From: Formicarius rufipectus
Lineage: Eukaryota; Chordata; Aves; Passeriformes; Formicariidae
Assembly (NCBI GenBank): GCA_013399695.1
Contig: VXAU01000294.1
Coordinates: 1,067,830 to 1,131,829, forward strand
Direction: 5' to 3'
Length of the DNA: 64,000 nt
This document shows positions 63,515-64,000 of this stretch, in pieces. Below the pieces are notes generated by a model that worked only from the letters and a program-made list of their open reading frames with translations, was not told where the DNA came from and ran no database searches. Position numbers and translations under genes: made by a program. Every line of letters begins with the position of its first letter. Positions within the stretch are counted from its first letter, which is position 1.

Positions 63515-64000
63515 TATTTTTTTATTATTTTGGGGGGTTTTATTTGCTTAGATTTGCTTCTCTGTATGTAGTGTTTCTGTCAGGAAGTTAGTATTAGACA
63601 AGAGAGAAGCTTGTTCTGTTTGCTCTCCATATAATTCAGTTCAGTACTGCTATTTTAAAATTGTGATTCTGCTCTTGGTCATCAGGAAAAATTACTTCAG
63701 AAATAATCATAGTAGATGCAGGTATCACCTTGAGAGGAGCACACTTGCATATTAACAGGCTTACTATGTTTGTTATGCATGGTATTGTTGCCTTTTAGAG
63801 ACAGATGTCTAGTAGTGACTTAGTCTTTATCTCAGCACAAGCTTTATATTGATAGGTGGTAAAATTAAGACTGTGTATGAAGCATGAATAAGGACTTCAT
63901 TTCTTTGGTGTCTGTTCTAACTTTCTGTTCCTCACATGTTTTCTTAGGGGTTTTTCTTTACTTTTCCTTGTGATCTTGACAGTTACTGGGGAAAATAATG

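Larger units (their letters stand above)
58961..64000. other. Gene-free AT-rich region
   Basis: No coding exon recognised on either strand. A 117-bp direct repeat pair (61851-61967 and 63398-63514) and a poly-T run at about 63239-63262 are the only structures noted. It could be an intron of a gene continuing beyond the window. Confidence 0.45.

Noticed and set aside
50823..64000. NAA50 coding exons
   Set aside because: I looked for its acetyltransferase motifs on both strands and saw none; only the divergent position known in mammals suggests it, so no gene was called.

Overview
This is a stretch of bird nuclear DNA, most likely from a songbird. It has multi-exon genes with GT-AG introns and CpG-rich promoters. 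Fragments of CR1 LINEs, including their ATTCTATG-type 3' ends, lie throughout. Near 58.9 kb there is a SINE with a tRNA-Ile-like head and a CR1-like tail, the structure I know from passerines (TguSINE1 type). No prokaryotic or viral gene set is present.

Three protein-coding genes can be read with confidence. (1) TENT5C (FAM46C), minus strand: one coding exon at 3386-4561 (391 aa), a non-coding first exon near 7885-7930 and a 3.3 kb intron. The intron begins, within about 7 nt of the splice donor, with a perfect 31-bp minisatellite of 25.5 copies (7087-7877). (2) DUSP12, plus strand: six coding exons, 15869-19076, 313 aa. (3) ATP6V1A, minus strand: 14 coding exons, 38135 down to 22724. They join to exactly 617 codons plus stop, with every exon phase checked. 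A probable non-coding first exon at 50087-50185+ runs into a 637-base assembly gap.

Layout: 1-3385 TENT5C 3'UTR/downstream; 3386-7930 TENT5C; 8143-8608 CR1; 8.6-13.5 kb gene-free; 13.5-15.6 kb CR1 cluster abutting the DUSP12 promoter; 15.87-19.6 kb DUSP12; 19.93-20.35 kb CR1 between the convergent 3' ends of DUSP12 and ATP6V1A; 20.5-50.2 kb ATP6V1A with an 11.9 kb first intron; 49.7-51.0 kb CpG island broken by the gap; 50.8-64 kb without a recognisable coding exon. In mammals NAA50 is divergent from ATP6V1A, so the last part may be the first intron of NAA50. That is inference only.

The three genes have unrelated jobs: cytoplasmic poly(A) polymerase, zinc-binding dual-specificity phosphatase, and catalytic subunit of the vacuolar proton pump. 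TENT5C and DUSP12 are divergent; DUSP12 and ATP6V1A are convergent. I found no new multi-gene system. The most notable features are the G-rich perfect minisatellite at the TENT5C donor, a changed residue in the DUSP12 catalytic signature, and an impossibly short DUSP12 intron holding an ambiguous base.
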